From: Kiloniellaceae bacterium
GTDB taxonomy: Bacteria > Pseudomonadota > Alphaproteobacteria > Kiloniellales > Kiloniellaceae
NCBI GenBank assembly: GCA_021776195.1
Contig: JAJFGK010000060.1
Span: 62,001-126,000 of the forward strand
DNA length: 64,000 nucleotides
Reading direction: 5' to 3'
In this document: piece by piece, positions 1 to 8,014 of the stretch
Position numbering within the stretch: position 1 is the first letter of the stretch
Layout: each line of letters begins with the position of its first letter
Position numbers and translations under genes: made by a program
Notes under the pieces: generated by a model
Seen by the model: only the letters and a program-made list of their open reading frames with translations
Told to the model about the DNA's origin: nothing
Databases searched by the model: none

Positions 1-546
1 CATGGTCATCAATACGGCACTGGCGGCGGCCAGCAACAGGAAGGGCAGGGCGTCGCCGGTGGCCCCTCCGGGATAGCCGCCACGTCCGCTCAGGGTAATC
101 CAGGCGACCAGGCCGGCCACGCTGACCAGGGCCGTGGCGCCGAGGAACTGACGCGGTCGCCAGGCTTCCGCGGTCAGGCCCGCGGCCGCCGCGACCAATG
201 CCACCAGGGGCGAGATCGCCTCATGGATCAACGAGACAGCCGCTGGCTCGACCCGGGTCAGGGCCAGCAGGTAGCTGATCCAGCCCAGGACGGTGGTCAG
301 GTTCACAAGCAGGAGGCGGCGCCAGTGATGCCGGACCAGGGCGCGCTGATCGGGTCTGCGGGTGAAGGACCAGATGAGGAACCCGATTGATGCCGGACCG
401 AACGCGACCACGATAATGGCCCAAAGGGACACCGTCTGAAACACATCGAAAAAATAGACGTCGCGGATCGCTTGCAGGAATACGAACCCGCCAATCGTCA
501 GCCAAAGCGTTCGCGAAATCCCCGCGCCTGGAAGTGGTCTCCGCAT
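1..546 (-). CDS. DMT/EamA-type permease, C-terminus outside window
   Basis: Reading the minus strand from an ATG at 546 gives 182 codons that stay open to the left edge, so the gene is cut by the window. The protein begins MRRPLPGAGISRTLWLTIGG and has at least four hydrophobic segments. After them comes a loop RVEPAAVSLIHEAISPLVAL typical of the helix pairs of drug/metabolite (EamA) transporters. Such permeases export or import small metabolites across the inner membrane; the substrate cannot be told. A perfect TTAA-N7-TTAA sequence lies about 54 bp upstream of the start. The family is likely; no more precise function is supported. Confidence 0.7.
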   Translation of the reverse strand, partial: MRRPLPGAGISRTLWLTIGGFVFLQAIRDVYFFDVFQTVSLWAIIVVAFGPASIGFLIWSFTRRPDQRALVRHHWRRLLLVNLTTVLGWISYLLALTRVEPAAVSLIHEAISPLVALVAAAAGLTAEAWRPRQFLGATALVSVAGLVAWITLSGRGGYPGGATGDALPFLLLAAASAVLMTM

Positions 547-1093
547 AGATAAATTCGTTCTGAACTTGTTGCCCCAAAGGATCTTTCTTCTCGTTAACCT
601 TAACAAACCGTTAACCAACGTAAAGATGGCATCTAACCGTGAGCAAAAAAATAACAACCGTAAGGTTTAGCGGACTTGGAGTTATCTGACGTCCGCACTA
701 GAATTCGGTCGTTGGGCGGGGAACGAAGCAAGGCGGAAGTGACCCGGCAGGATTTTGTGGTAATTGACGGCGGGTTTGTGGGCTGCACCTTAACCGCGCG
801 ATAGACCGAAGATCGCACACGTTCTGCGGCTATTTTCGAGGCCAGCCGGGGGCCGCGACCTCATCGTCGGGATCGCCGAAAAGGCCACTGACGAGCTGCT
901 CGGCAAGACGCTCATGGAGCCGATCTCCCCGCCGATCCACCTGGCCGCGGACGGTGCCAAGGCACAGCGCTGAGAGGATCCGGCAGAAAACTCGACGGCG
1001 CACCCTTTGCGCTATTGACCGCGTGTCCAAACCTTTTCAATCTGCCGCGCGCGTGCGGCCTTGGTGGCCGCGGGCGGAGAGCAGGGGATCAGG
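547..1093. other. 547-bp stretch without a supported gene
   Basis: Apart from the AT-rich promoter-like segment near 575-660, I see no convincing gene. A plus-strand frame is open for about 50 codons up to a stop near 973 (ending PPIHLAADGAKAQR), but its only in-frame ATG is very late. The opposite strand is open from 1030 to 830. Both look like non-coding drift or decayed gene ends. The last part should hold the promoter of the alcohol dehydrogenase at 1094. Confidence 0.4.
600..614. promoter_or_regulatory. Candidate CtrA-binding site (TTAA-N7-TTAA)
   Basis: TTAA at 600-603 and TTAA at 611-614 are separated by exactly seven bases, matching the full consensus of the alphaproteobacterial cell-cycle regulator CtrA. 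More TTAACC sequence lies immediately on both sides (595-599, 611-616). It sits about 54 bp upstream of the DMT permease start at 546, a usual position for promoter control of that gene. Known: the consensus. Inferred: that it is bound here. Confidence 0.45.
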
Positions 1094-2188
1094 ATGAAAG
1101 CAGCGGTCTGTTACGAGTTCGGCAAGCCCTTGGTGATCGAGAATCTCGAGATCGACCCGCCGCGGGACGGCGAGGTCCAGGTGGATCTGGCGGCCTGCGC
1201 CATTTGCCACAGCGACATTCACTATATGGAGGGCGCCTGGGGCGGCGAACTGCCCAAGGTGTTCGGTCATGAAGCCTCCGGTGTCGTCTCGGCCGTCGGC
1301 CCTGGCGTGACCGGGATCGCGCCCGGCGATCATGCGGTGGTCACCTTGATCCGCTCCTGCGGTCATTGCCACTATTGCGCCCAGGGCGAGCCGACCGTCT
1401 GCGAGACGACCTTCCCACTGGACCGCCAGAGCCCCCTCCATGGCAAGGGCGGAGCGTCGATCGGACATGGTCTCAGGACCGGTGCCTTTGCCGAGCAGGT
1501 CGTGGTGCACCAATCGCAGGTCGTCGCCATTCCCAAGACGGTCCCGCTCGACAGCGCCTCGCTCCTCGCCTGTGGGGTGATCACGGGTCTCGGTGCCGTG
1601 GTGAACACGGCCAAGGTGCCGGCGGGCAGTACCGTGGTGGTGATCGGAACAGGCGGCGTCGGCTTGAACTCCGTTCAGGGGGCGGCTCTCTCCGGCGCTC
1701 ATGTGATTGTCGCCATGGATCTGGCTGACGATAAGCTGGCGGTGGCCAAGACTTTCGGGGCCACCCACACCGTCAATCCCAAGCAGGAAGACCCAAAGGA
1801 TTTCGTGCGCTCCGTCACCGCCGGGCGCGGCGCCGACTATGTCTTCATCACGGTCGGCAGCAAGGCGGCGATCGAACAGGGCTTTGGCCTGATCAGCAAG
1901 GCCGGGACCCTGGTGCTGGTGGGGATGCCCGCCTCTGGCGTGATGGCGCAGTTCGAGCCGCTCGAGTTCGCCAACGATAGCCAGCGCATGCTGGGCTCGA
2001 AGATGGGATCGGCCCGAATTGGGATCGACATCCCCCGTCTGGTCGACCTCTACCAGCAGGGCCGGATCAAGCTCGACGAGCTGATCTCGGCGCGCTATCC
2101 GCTGGAGCAGATCAACGAGGCCTGCGCCGCGGTCAACCGGGGCGAGGCGCTGCGCAACGTGATCGTGTTCGACCGCGCGGGCAAGTGA
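1094..2188 (+). CDS. Zinc-dependent alcohol dehydrogenase (MDR family)
   Basis: This is a 364-residue NAD(P)-dependent alcohol dehydrogenase of the medium-chain family. Catalytic zinc ligands are visible as Cys38 in CAICHSD and His59-Glu60 in VFGHEASG. The structural-zinc cysteines are Cys89, Cys92, Cys95 and Cys103 in RSCGHCHYCAQGEPTVC. A Rossmann motif GTGGVGLNSVQGA follows. The frame is open further upstream, but MKAAVCYEF at 1094 fits the family and is preceded by an AGG-containing segment. The stop lies one base before the next ATG, so it is co-transcribed and probably translationally coupled with the enolase-superfamily gene. That pairing suggests oxidation of a polyol or sugar-derived alcohol; the substrate is unknown. 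Confidence 0.9.
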   Translation: MKAAVCYEFGKPLVIENLEIDPPRDGEVQVDLAACAICHSDIHYMEGAWGGELPKVFGHEASGVVSAVGPGVTGIAPGDHAVVTLIRSCGHCHYCAQGEPTVCETTFPLDRQSPLHGKGGASIGHGLRTGAFAEQVVVHQSQVVAIPKTVPLDSASLLACGVITGLGAVVNTAKVPAGSTVVVIGTGGVGLNSVQGAALSGAHVIVAMDLADDKLAVAKTFGATHTVNPKQEDPKDFVRSVTAGRGADYVFITVGSKAAIEQGFGLISKAGTLVLVGMPASGVMAQFEPLEFANDSQRMLGSKMGSARIGIDIPRLVDLYQQGRIKLDELISARYPLEQINEACAAVNRGEALRNVIVFDRAGK

Positions 2189-2189
2189 C

Positions 2190-3296
2190 ATGAAGATCAA
2201 GTCGCTCGAGACCTTCAGCACGCCCTATGTTGGATTTACCCGGGTCACGGCCGACGACGGCAGCGAGGGATGGGGGCAGGTCTCGACCTACCATTCCGAC
2301 ATCACCGCGCTGGTCTTCCATCGCCAGGTGGCGCCCTACGCCCTGGGCGCGGATGCTTACGACATCGACAGCCTGATGGATCTCATACCCGAGCGCGAGC
2401 ACAAGTTTCCGGGATCCTACCTGCGACGCGCCATGGGCGGGCTGGACACCGCGCTCTGGGACCTCCGCGGCAAGGTCGAGGGTAAACCGGTCTGCGCCTT
2501 GATCGGTGGTTCGCCGGGCAAACTGCGTGCCTATGGCTCGTCGATGAAGCGCGACATAAACGGCGCGCAGGAAGCCGAACGGCTGGTCCGGCTGCGCGAC
2601 GAAAAGGGCTTCGATGCTTTCAAGTTCCGGGTCGGTGCCGAGTGCGGGCGCGACGTCGACGAGTGGCCCGGGCGAACGGAAGAGATCGTCCCGACCATGC
2701 GCAAGGCGATGGGCGATGACATCGCGCTGCTGGTCGATGCCAACAGCGGCTTCTCGCCGAAGCGGGCCATTGAGGTCGGCCATATGCTGCAGGACAACGG
2801 CATCAGCCACTACGAGGAGCCTTGCCCCTATTGGGAACTGGAGCAGACCAAGCAGGTGACCGACGCGCTCTCGATCGATGTCACCGGCGGCGAGCAGGAC
2901 TGCTCGATCCCGACCTGGCGGCATATGATGGAGATGGGCGCGGTCAACATCATCCAGCCCGATGTCTGTTATCTGGGCGGCCTGACCCGCACCCTGAGGG
3001 TCGCCAAAATGGGCGAGGAGATGGGCTACGCCTGCACGCCGCACTGCGCCAACCTCTCCCTGGTCACGCTCTTTACCATGCATCTGCTGCGGGCCCTGCC
3101 AAACGCCGGCAAGTACCTGGAGTTCGCCATCGAGGGCGCCGACTACTATCCCTGGCAGGAGGGACTCTACGCGTCCTCGCCCTTCGAGATCGAGGACGGC
3201 AAGGCGACGGTCACCGATGCGCCTGGCTGGGGTGTTGAGATTCATCCCGATTGGCTGGCCAAGGCCGACCATCAGATTTCGACGCTGGACAGCTGA
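2190..3296 (+). CDS. Mandelate racemase/muconate lactonizing enzyme family protein
   Basis: This 368-residue protein belongs to the enolase superfamily, whose members abstract a proton next to a carboxylate (sugar-acid dehydratases, racemases, cycloisomerases). Visible active-site elements are the KxR pair Lys145/Arg147 in FKFRVG, Mg ligands Asp183 (VDANSGF), Glu209 or Glu210 (YEEPCP) and Glu235 (GGEQD), and the Asp258-His285 dyad in QPDVCYLGG and CTPHCANLS. A His base with KxR rather than KxK points to the mandelate-racemase-like, acid-sugar-dehydratase branch. It abuts the alcohol dehydrogenase upstream. It could supply the dehydratase step missing from the sugar-acid island 50 kb away, but that is speculation. 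Confidence 0.87.
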   Translation: MKIKSLETFSTPYVGFTRVTADDGSEGWGQVSTYHSDITALVFHRQVAPYALGADAYDIDSLMDLIPEREHKFPGSYLRRAMGGLDTALWDLRGKVEGKPVCALIGGSPGKLRAYGSSMKRDINGAQEAERLVRLRDEKGFDAFKFRVGAECGRDVDEWPGRTEEIVPTMRKAMGDDIALLVDANSGFSPKRAIEVGHMLQDNGISHYEEPCPYWELEQTKQVTDALSIDVTGGEQDCSIPTWRHMMEMGAVNIIQPDVCYLGGLTRTLRVAKMGEEMGYACTPHCANLSLVTLFTMHLLRALPNAGKYLEFAIEGADYYPWQEGLYASSPFEIEDGKATVTDAPGWGVEIHPDWLAKADHQISTLDS

Positions 3297-3340
3297 CCAG
3301 CCACCGCGAACGTTGACATTCCGTCCGACTTTTGGCGACC

Positions 3341-4204
3341 ATGGGTCCCATGGCAAACGGTGCGAGTAGAGCGAGCGGTTGGCGGCAGCGTCTTTGGTGG
3401 CGCCCTGGCCTTGTCCTCCTGGTGCTGGCCGCTATGTCAGGGCTGGCTCTGACCGGTCTGCGCGCGCAGACCCCGAGCGGAACGGCCCAACAGCCGCTCG
3501 CGGACCCCGGTTCCCAGCGTCACCTGGTTCTGGAAATTCAACTGGCCCTGACCGAACTGGGCTACGATCCCGGTGCGATCGACGGTGTCCTCAGCGGGGC
3601 GACCAAAGGCGCGATCCTTTGGTTCCAAACCGACCGGGATCTGCCGCGCGACGGCCAGGCAACACCGTCCCTTTTAGCCGACCTGCGGGCTGCCCAGGGG
3701 CGTCAGGTCGCAACGCCGCAGCCCCTGCTCACGGCGCCCGGGGAGGCGGCACCCGGCGGGGACGACAGTGTTGGCGAGCCCGCCAAGGACGAGGACTTTC
3801 CCTGGCGCGAGGATGAGCCGGGCCGCGCCGCCGAAAGCGATGCGGGACTGCCCCTCGATAGGGGCACCGTTGCGAGCCATCAGCCCGTTCAGGTCGCCGG
3901 GCCGGCCGAGGTCGTGGACACGGCGCGCGTGGTTGTCGACGGCTGGTCCCTGCGCTTGAACGGCATCTTTGCCGAGAGCCGTCCCGATCTGGTCCAGAGC
4001 ATGCAGGCCTATCTGCGTTCTCAAGGCGGCGGGCTTACCTGCGAGATTGTCGAGCAGGGCTACCGCTGCCTGACCGGACACGGTTATGACCTTGCGGAGG
4101 CGGCGCTTTTCAACGGCGCGGCTCGTGCGGCGCCCGGTGCGCCCGATCCCTATCTGCGCGCCGAGGCAAACGCCCAGGCCCAAAGGCTCGGTCTCTGGCG
4201 CTAG
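3341..4204 (+). CDS. Exported PG-binding protein with degenerate nuclease-like domain
   Basis: The protein has about 287 residues. Residues about 20-43 are a hydrophobic export signal or membrane anchor. Residues about 57-118 form a PG_binding_1 domain (LALTELGYDPGAIDGVLSGA). After an acidic linker with an FPW motif, the last 100 residues resemble a staphylococcal-nuclease fold: VVVDGWSLRLNGI at the front and NGAARAAP with YLRAEANAQAQRLGLW at the end. The DGDT and DRYGR catalytic elements of true thermonucleases are absent, so a structural role at the cell wall is more likely than catalysis. The start is uncertain (TTG 3332, ATG 3341 or ATG 3350), with no clear ribosome site. Its stop codon lies inside the left arm of the palindrome that follows. 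It is a paralogue of the gene at 4524. Confidence 0.72.
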   Translation: MGPMANGASRASGWRQRLWWRPGLVLLVLAAMSGLALTGLRAQTPSGTAQQPLADPGSQRHLVLEIQLALTELGYDPGAIDGVLSGATKGAILWFQTDRDLPRDGQATPSLLADLRAAQGRQVATPQPLLTAPGEAAPGGDDSVGEPAKDEDFPWREDEPGRAAESDAGLPLDRGTVASHQPVQVAGPAEVVDTARVVVDGWSLRLNGIFAESRPDLVQSMQAYLRSQGGGLTCEIVEQGYRCLTGHGYDLAEAALFNGAARAAPGAPDPYLRAEANAQAQRLGLWR

Positions 4205-4482
4205 CGGATAGAATCTAACATATGGGACCCCTACGACGGCTTGCCGTGTTCACTCGGCAAGGCGCGTGAGGCACCGTGATGCGCGCATCACAAGCCTCGC
4301 GGAACGCCGCCCCCCGAACATTGGCGATGAGCGCGGCAAGCCGCCCTGCGGGTCGCGTATCCTGGCTTCTCAGCGCGGAGAGCCCCCTTGACGATGCTTC
4401 GGCATCGACTGCGGGCCCTCTCCTTCTGAGAAGCCAGGATACGCGATCGTAGGGGTCCCATATGTTAGATTCTATCCGCTAG
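4201..4482. repeat. 282-bp nested palindromic element with CTAG ends (copy A)
   Basis: A perfect 36-bp inverted repeat (4201-4236 against 4447-4482) begins and ends with CTAG. A second perfect 21-bp inverted repeat lies inside it (4353-4373 against 4426-4446). At the centre of the inner stem is a small hairpin, CGATGC-TTCG-GCATCG (4392-4407). Other hairpins lie at 4241-4260 and 4276-4291. No protein is encoded. The element fills the gap between two paralogous genes and supplies the stop codon of the first (TAG 4202-4204). The layout resembles a miniature inverted-repeat transposable element; CTAG could be a target duplication. A second element of the same build is at 51144. Confidence 0.85.
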
Positions 4483-4523
4483 CCGCTGTTGACAGGGATG
4501 GGACCGCCTCCCACTCTTTAACG

Positions 4524-6665
4524 ATGGAGGATCGCCTGCTCGTACTCGCAACAGTCCTGCGGCAATGGCTCGGCGCCAGTCTTGTCGCCGGGGCATTGCT
4601 GATTCTCATCCCCTCGATAGCCCATTCAAGCCAACTGGCCCAGAGCCAATCGGTCAACAAGTACCTGGTGCTGGAGATTCAGAAGTCGCTCCTGCGCATC
4701 GGCTATGACCCCGGCGCGCCAACCGGCGTGGTGACCAACCGGACCTCGGCGGCCATTCGCGCCTTTCAGGCCAACACCGGGCTGCCGCAGGACGGTGAGC
4801 CCACCCGCACGCTCTTCGAGCAGATCCTGGAGTATGAGAAGACCGGGAAAGTCGCGGCTGGCTCGGCTCGGCCCGCGCCCGCCAGCCCGGCCCCTGCGGT
4901 TTCTCCCACCATTGCGCCGGCCGCTCCCACGGCCGCTCCCACGACGGCTCCCTCGACCGCAACCGCGGCCCCGGCACCGCCGGCCGAACAGGTCAGCCCC
5001 TATCTGATCCGGGAGATTCAGGAAGCCCTCATCGACCGCGGGTACAAACCGGGTCCGGTCACCGGCGAGGTGAACCAGCAGACGGCGGCGGCGATCAGCG
5101 CGTTTCAGCGCGACCAGGGCCAGCCGCAGACGGGCCAGGCCTCCAAGCGGCTCTATGAGACCATACTCGGCGTGCGCCAGAGCGCTGGCGCGGCCCCGGC
5201 CAGGCCGGCCGCCTCGGCGTCGGCGGCCGCGGCCTCGTCGACCGCCGCGGATCCGGGTCTGGTGCGGGCCATCCAACGGGCCCTGACGGAGCAAGGATAC
5301 GACCCAGGCGTGGCCGACGGGATCATGGGCGGGCGAACCCGAGGCGCTATCCTGCGATTTCAGGTCGATGCCGGCCTGACCCGTGACGGCAGGCCCTCGA
5401 CCGAGGTCTTGAATGCGCTGAACGCCAAGCGGCTCGGCGGCAGCGCCACCGCATCGGCGACGCCGGCTCAGCCCCAACCCCAGCCCCAGCCTGCCGCGGG
5501 CACCCTTGCCGCGGCGGTCGAACAAGCGAGCCAGACGGCACCCACACCGGTGCCTCAAGCGACAGCGGTGCCAGCGGTGGAGCCTGGCCCGGCTCCCTCG
5601 AGCCAGACGGCCGTCGCGGCGCCAGCGCCGGCGGCCCCGGCTTCCCAGCCCTTGCCATGGGAGCAGACCGGGCAGGCCGAAGCCGCTCAAGGTCAGGCGC
5701 CGCCGGCGCCGTCACAGGCGACGCCGTCACAGACGGCAACCGGGCAGCAACCCTTGCCCTGGGAACAGGGCGGTACGGCCTCGCAGCCGGGCAACGCACA
5801 GATCGCCACCGGCCAGCCGGGCGTCGCGACGGCGCCGCCGGAAACCCTGCCTTGGCTGCAAACCGGCAATAGCGCCCCGGCGATCCCCGGACAGTCCAAT
5901 CAGGCCCACACGCAGGTCCCGAGCCAGATTCCCCAAGGCCAAGTCCCACAGGGGCAATCCGGTTCGGAGGTGTTGCCCTGGGTGCAGCAGCAGACCGGCG
6001 GCGCCCTGCCGTCCAGCGGCGCCCTACCGTCCGGTGGCACTGTGCCCTCCGGAAGTACGGGAACGATCGGGCAGTTGCCGCCCAACGTGACGATTGGCGG
6101 CCAGCCGGTCCCCACCCAACTGCCCGGCCAGGCGCCGTTGGCCCTGCCGGGATCGCCGCCCGATCCGGAATCCCTGCCCTGGCTGCAGACCGGCGGCGGC
6201 GCCCAGTCCGCCGGCGGGGTGATCGGTCAACTGCCGCCGCTCCAGGGCCAGGGTCATCAGGGCCAAACGCAACAGGGCCAAGTCCAACAAGGTCATGTGC
6301 AACAGGGGCACGTCCAGCAGGGCCAGGCCTGGGCGACACCGGGTTCGAAGGTGGAGGGAATTGCGCGGGTTGTCGACACCGGCACGCTCTTCGTCGGCGG
6401 CCAGACTCTCCACCTGTCCGGCGTTCTGCCCGAAACCCATCCGGCCTTTGTCGACGGCCTGAAGTCCTACATCACCTCGCAAGGGGGGCGGGTGTCTTGC
6501 GTCGCCGCGGGCGTGGCCGGTTACACCTGCCGGACTGGGATCGGCTTCGACATCGGCCAGGCGGCGATCTTCAACGGCGCCGCCCGGGCCGCGCCCGATG
6601 CGCCCTACCACTACAAGGAAGCCGAACAGCAGGCCCGCACCGCGCGCAAAGGGATCTGGCAGTAG
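4524..6665 (+). CDS. Exported protein: three PG-binding domains, LPW repeats, degenerate nuclease domain
   Basis: The protein has 713 residues. Residues about 14-34 are a signal or anchor segment. Three PG_binding_1 domains follow at about 44-104, 159-216 and 243-300, separated by Ala/Pro linkers. Residues 301-607 are a low-complexity Pro/Gln/Gly region with five copies of an LPW(E/L/V)Q motif (coding positions near 5653, 5755, 5849, 5974 and 6176) and a VQQGH-type repeat. Residues 608-713 are a degenerate staphylococcal-nuclease-like domain (VVDTGTLFVGGQTLHLSGV, LPETH, ending ARKGIW) lacking DGDT and DRYGR. It is probably a periplasmic, wall-binding scaffold. It is a larger paralogue of the gene at 3341, which has one PG-binding domain and one FPW motif. 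Confidence 0.78.
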   Translation: MEDRLLVLATVLRQWLGASLVAGALLILIPSIAHSSQLAQSQSVNKYLVLEIQKSLLRIGYDPGAPTGVVTNRTSAAIRAFQANTGLPQDGEPTRTLFEQILEYEKTGKVAAGSARPAPASPAPAVSPTIAPAAPTAAPTTAPSTATAAPAPPAEQVSPYLIREIQEALIDRGYKPGPVTGEVNQQTAAAISAFQRDQGQPQTGQASKRLYETILGVRQSAGAAPARPAASASAAAASSTAADPGLVRAIQRALTEQGYDPGVADGIMGGRTRGAILRFQVDAGLTRDGRPSTEVLNALNAKRLGGSATASATPAQPQPQPQPAAGTLAAAVEQASQTAPTPVPQATAVPAVEPGPAPSSQTAVAAPAPAAPASQPLPWEQTGQAEAAQGQAPPAPSQATPSQTATGQQPLPWEQGGTASQPGNAQIATGQPGVATAPPETLPWLQTGNSAPAIPGQSNQAHTQVPSQIPQGQVPQGQSGSEVLPWVQQQTGGALPSSGALPSGGTVPSGSTGTIGQLPPNVTIGGQPVPTQLPGQAPLALPGSPPDPESLPWLQTGGGAQSAGGVIGQLPPLQGQGHQGQTQQGQVQQGHVQQGHVQQGQAWATPGSKVEGIARVVDTGTLFVGGQTLHLSGVLPETHPAFVDGLKSYITSQGGRVSCVAAGVAGYTCRTGIGFDIGQAAIFNGAARAAPDAPYHYKEAEQQARTARKGIWQ

Positions 6666-6732
6666 GTCTTGCGCTGGCCGGTCTTCTGGCCTTCCATAGC
6701 CGTTTCCTTGGGCTCTTCAGGACCGAAAGACC

Positions 6733-7929
6733 ATGCCCCTGCCGATCAATCCCGCCGTTGCCGCGGTCGCGGCGCCGCCGATCGCCGAAGCCATGACCTG
6801 GATCGAAGGGGTCGCCCTGCCGCCGGACCGGCCGTTGCTCGATCTGGCCCAGGCGGTGCCGAGTTATCCGCCGCCGGAAGATCTCCGGGCTCATGTGGCC
6901 CAAGCGGCGCTCGGTCCCTCGAGCGCCTTTTACACCGCGATCATGGGCAAACCCGAGCTGCGCGGCGCCCTGGCGGCGCACCTGTCGGAAGACTATCGGG
7001 CCGACCTGAGCGCCGATCAGGTGGGCATCACCGCCGGTGCCAACCACGCCTTTTGTCTGGCGACCCAGGCGGTGGCGGGCTCGGGCGACGCCGTGCTCCT
7101 GGCCGAGCCGGCCTACTTCAACCACGCCATGTGGTTCGCCATGCAGGGGATCGAGGCGATCGCGCTGCCTTGCCGCGCCGGGGGCGAGGGCATGGTCCCC
7201 GACCCGGCCGAGGCCCGTGCCCTGATCACCCCGCGGACCCGTGCCATCTGTCTGGTGACGCCGAACAATCCGACCGGCACGATCTACAGTTCCGCCCGCC
7301 TCAAGGCCTTCTACGACCTGGCCCGGGACCACGGGCTGGCGCTGGTGCTGGACGAGACCTACAAGGACTTCCGCCCCGATCCCGCGCCGCCCCATGGACT
7401 CTTCGGCGAACCCGGTTGGCAAGAGGTGGTCCTGCAGGTCTACAGCTTCTCCAAGGTCTACAGCCTGACCGGCTACCGGGTCGGTTCGCTGACCGGCGGA
7501 CGCCGGGTCATGGCCGAGGTCGCGAAGATCGCCGACACCCTGACGATCTGTCCGCCGCATCTGGGGCAGGTCGCGGCCCTCTACGGGCTGGCTGCTCTGG
7601 CGCCCTGGCGCGCCCAGAAACGCGACGAGGCCCTGGCCAGGATCGAGGCGCTCGATGCGGCCTTCGCGCGCCATCGCCCCGCCTTCGAGATGGTCTCGCG
7701 CGGCGCGTTCTTTGCCTATGTCCGCCATCCCTTCGAGGGCCGGTCCGCCGAAGAAGTGGCCAAGGCGCTGGTCGCCAAGCAAAGCCTGTTCTGTCTGCCC
7801 GGCCGCTTTTTCGGCGCGGATCAGGAGCGCTACCTGCGGCTCGCCTTCGCCAATGCCGCGGTCGAGGAGATGGACGAGATCGCGGGTCGTCTGGCGGCCT
7901 TCGAGGGACTTGAGCAGGCCGTCGCATGA
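6733..7929 (+). CDS. Class I/II pyridoxal-phosphate aminotransferase
   Basis: This 398-residue protein is a fold-type I PLP aminotransferase. Visible features are VTPNNPTGTIY, the cofactor Asp-containing LVLDETYKDF, and the Schiff-base lysine at about residue 241 in YSFSKVYSLTGYRVG. It transfers amino groups between an amino acid and a 2-oxo acid in the cytoplasm; the substrate cannot be read from sequence. It starts 68 bp after the PG-binding protein and is followed 85 bp later by a DapA-family gene on the same strand. The pair may form a small amino-acid or keto-acid catabolic unit. Confidence 0.88.
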   Translation: MPLPINPAVAAVAAPPIAEAMTWIEGVALPPDRPLLDLAQAVPSYPPPEDLRAHVAQAALGPSSAFYTAIMGKPELRGALAAHLSEDYRADLSADQVGITAGANHAFCLATQAVAGSGDAVLLAEPAYFNHAMWFAMQGIEAIALPCRAGGEGMVPDPAEARALITPRTRAICLVTPNNPTGTIYSSARLKAFYDLARDHGLALVLDETYKDFRPDPAPPHGLFGEPGWQEVVLQVYSFSKVYSLTGYRVGSLTGGRRVMAEVAKIADTLTICPPHLGQVAALYGLAALAPWRAQKRDEALARIEALDAAFARHRPAFEMVSRGAFFAYVRHPFEGRSAEEVAKALVAKQSLFCLPGRFFGADQERYLRLAFANAAVEEMDEIAGRLAAFEGLEQAVA

Positions 7930-8014
7930 CCGACGGGCTCAGGGGACGGGTATCGGTCGCGCGGGTCGGGTCCGCGACCCGCTGAATCCAGTTGGTTCCA
8001 AAAGGAGAGCAATC

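Noticed and set aside
820..975. A possible gene end reading ...DELLGKTLMEPISPPIH...
   Set aside because: About 50 open codons but no usable start and no family recognised. Treated as non-coding or decayed.
6571..7782. A 403-codon minus-strand frame opposite the aminotransferase
   Set aside because: No recognisable domain; the plus-strand frame carries all the PLP-enzyme motifs.
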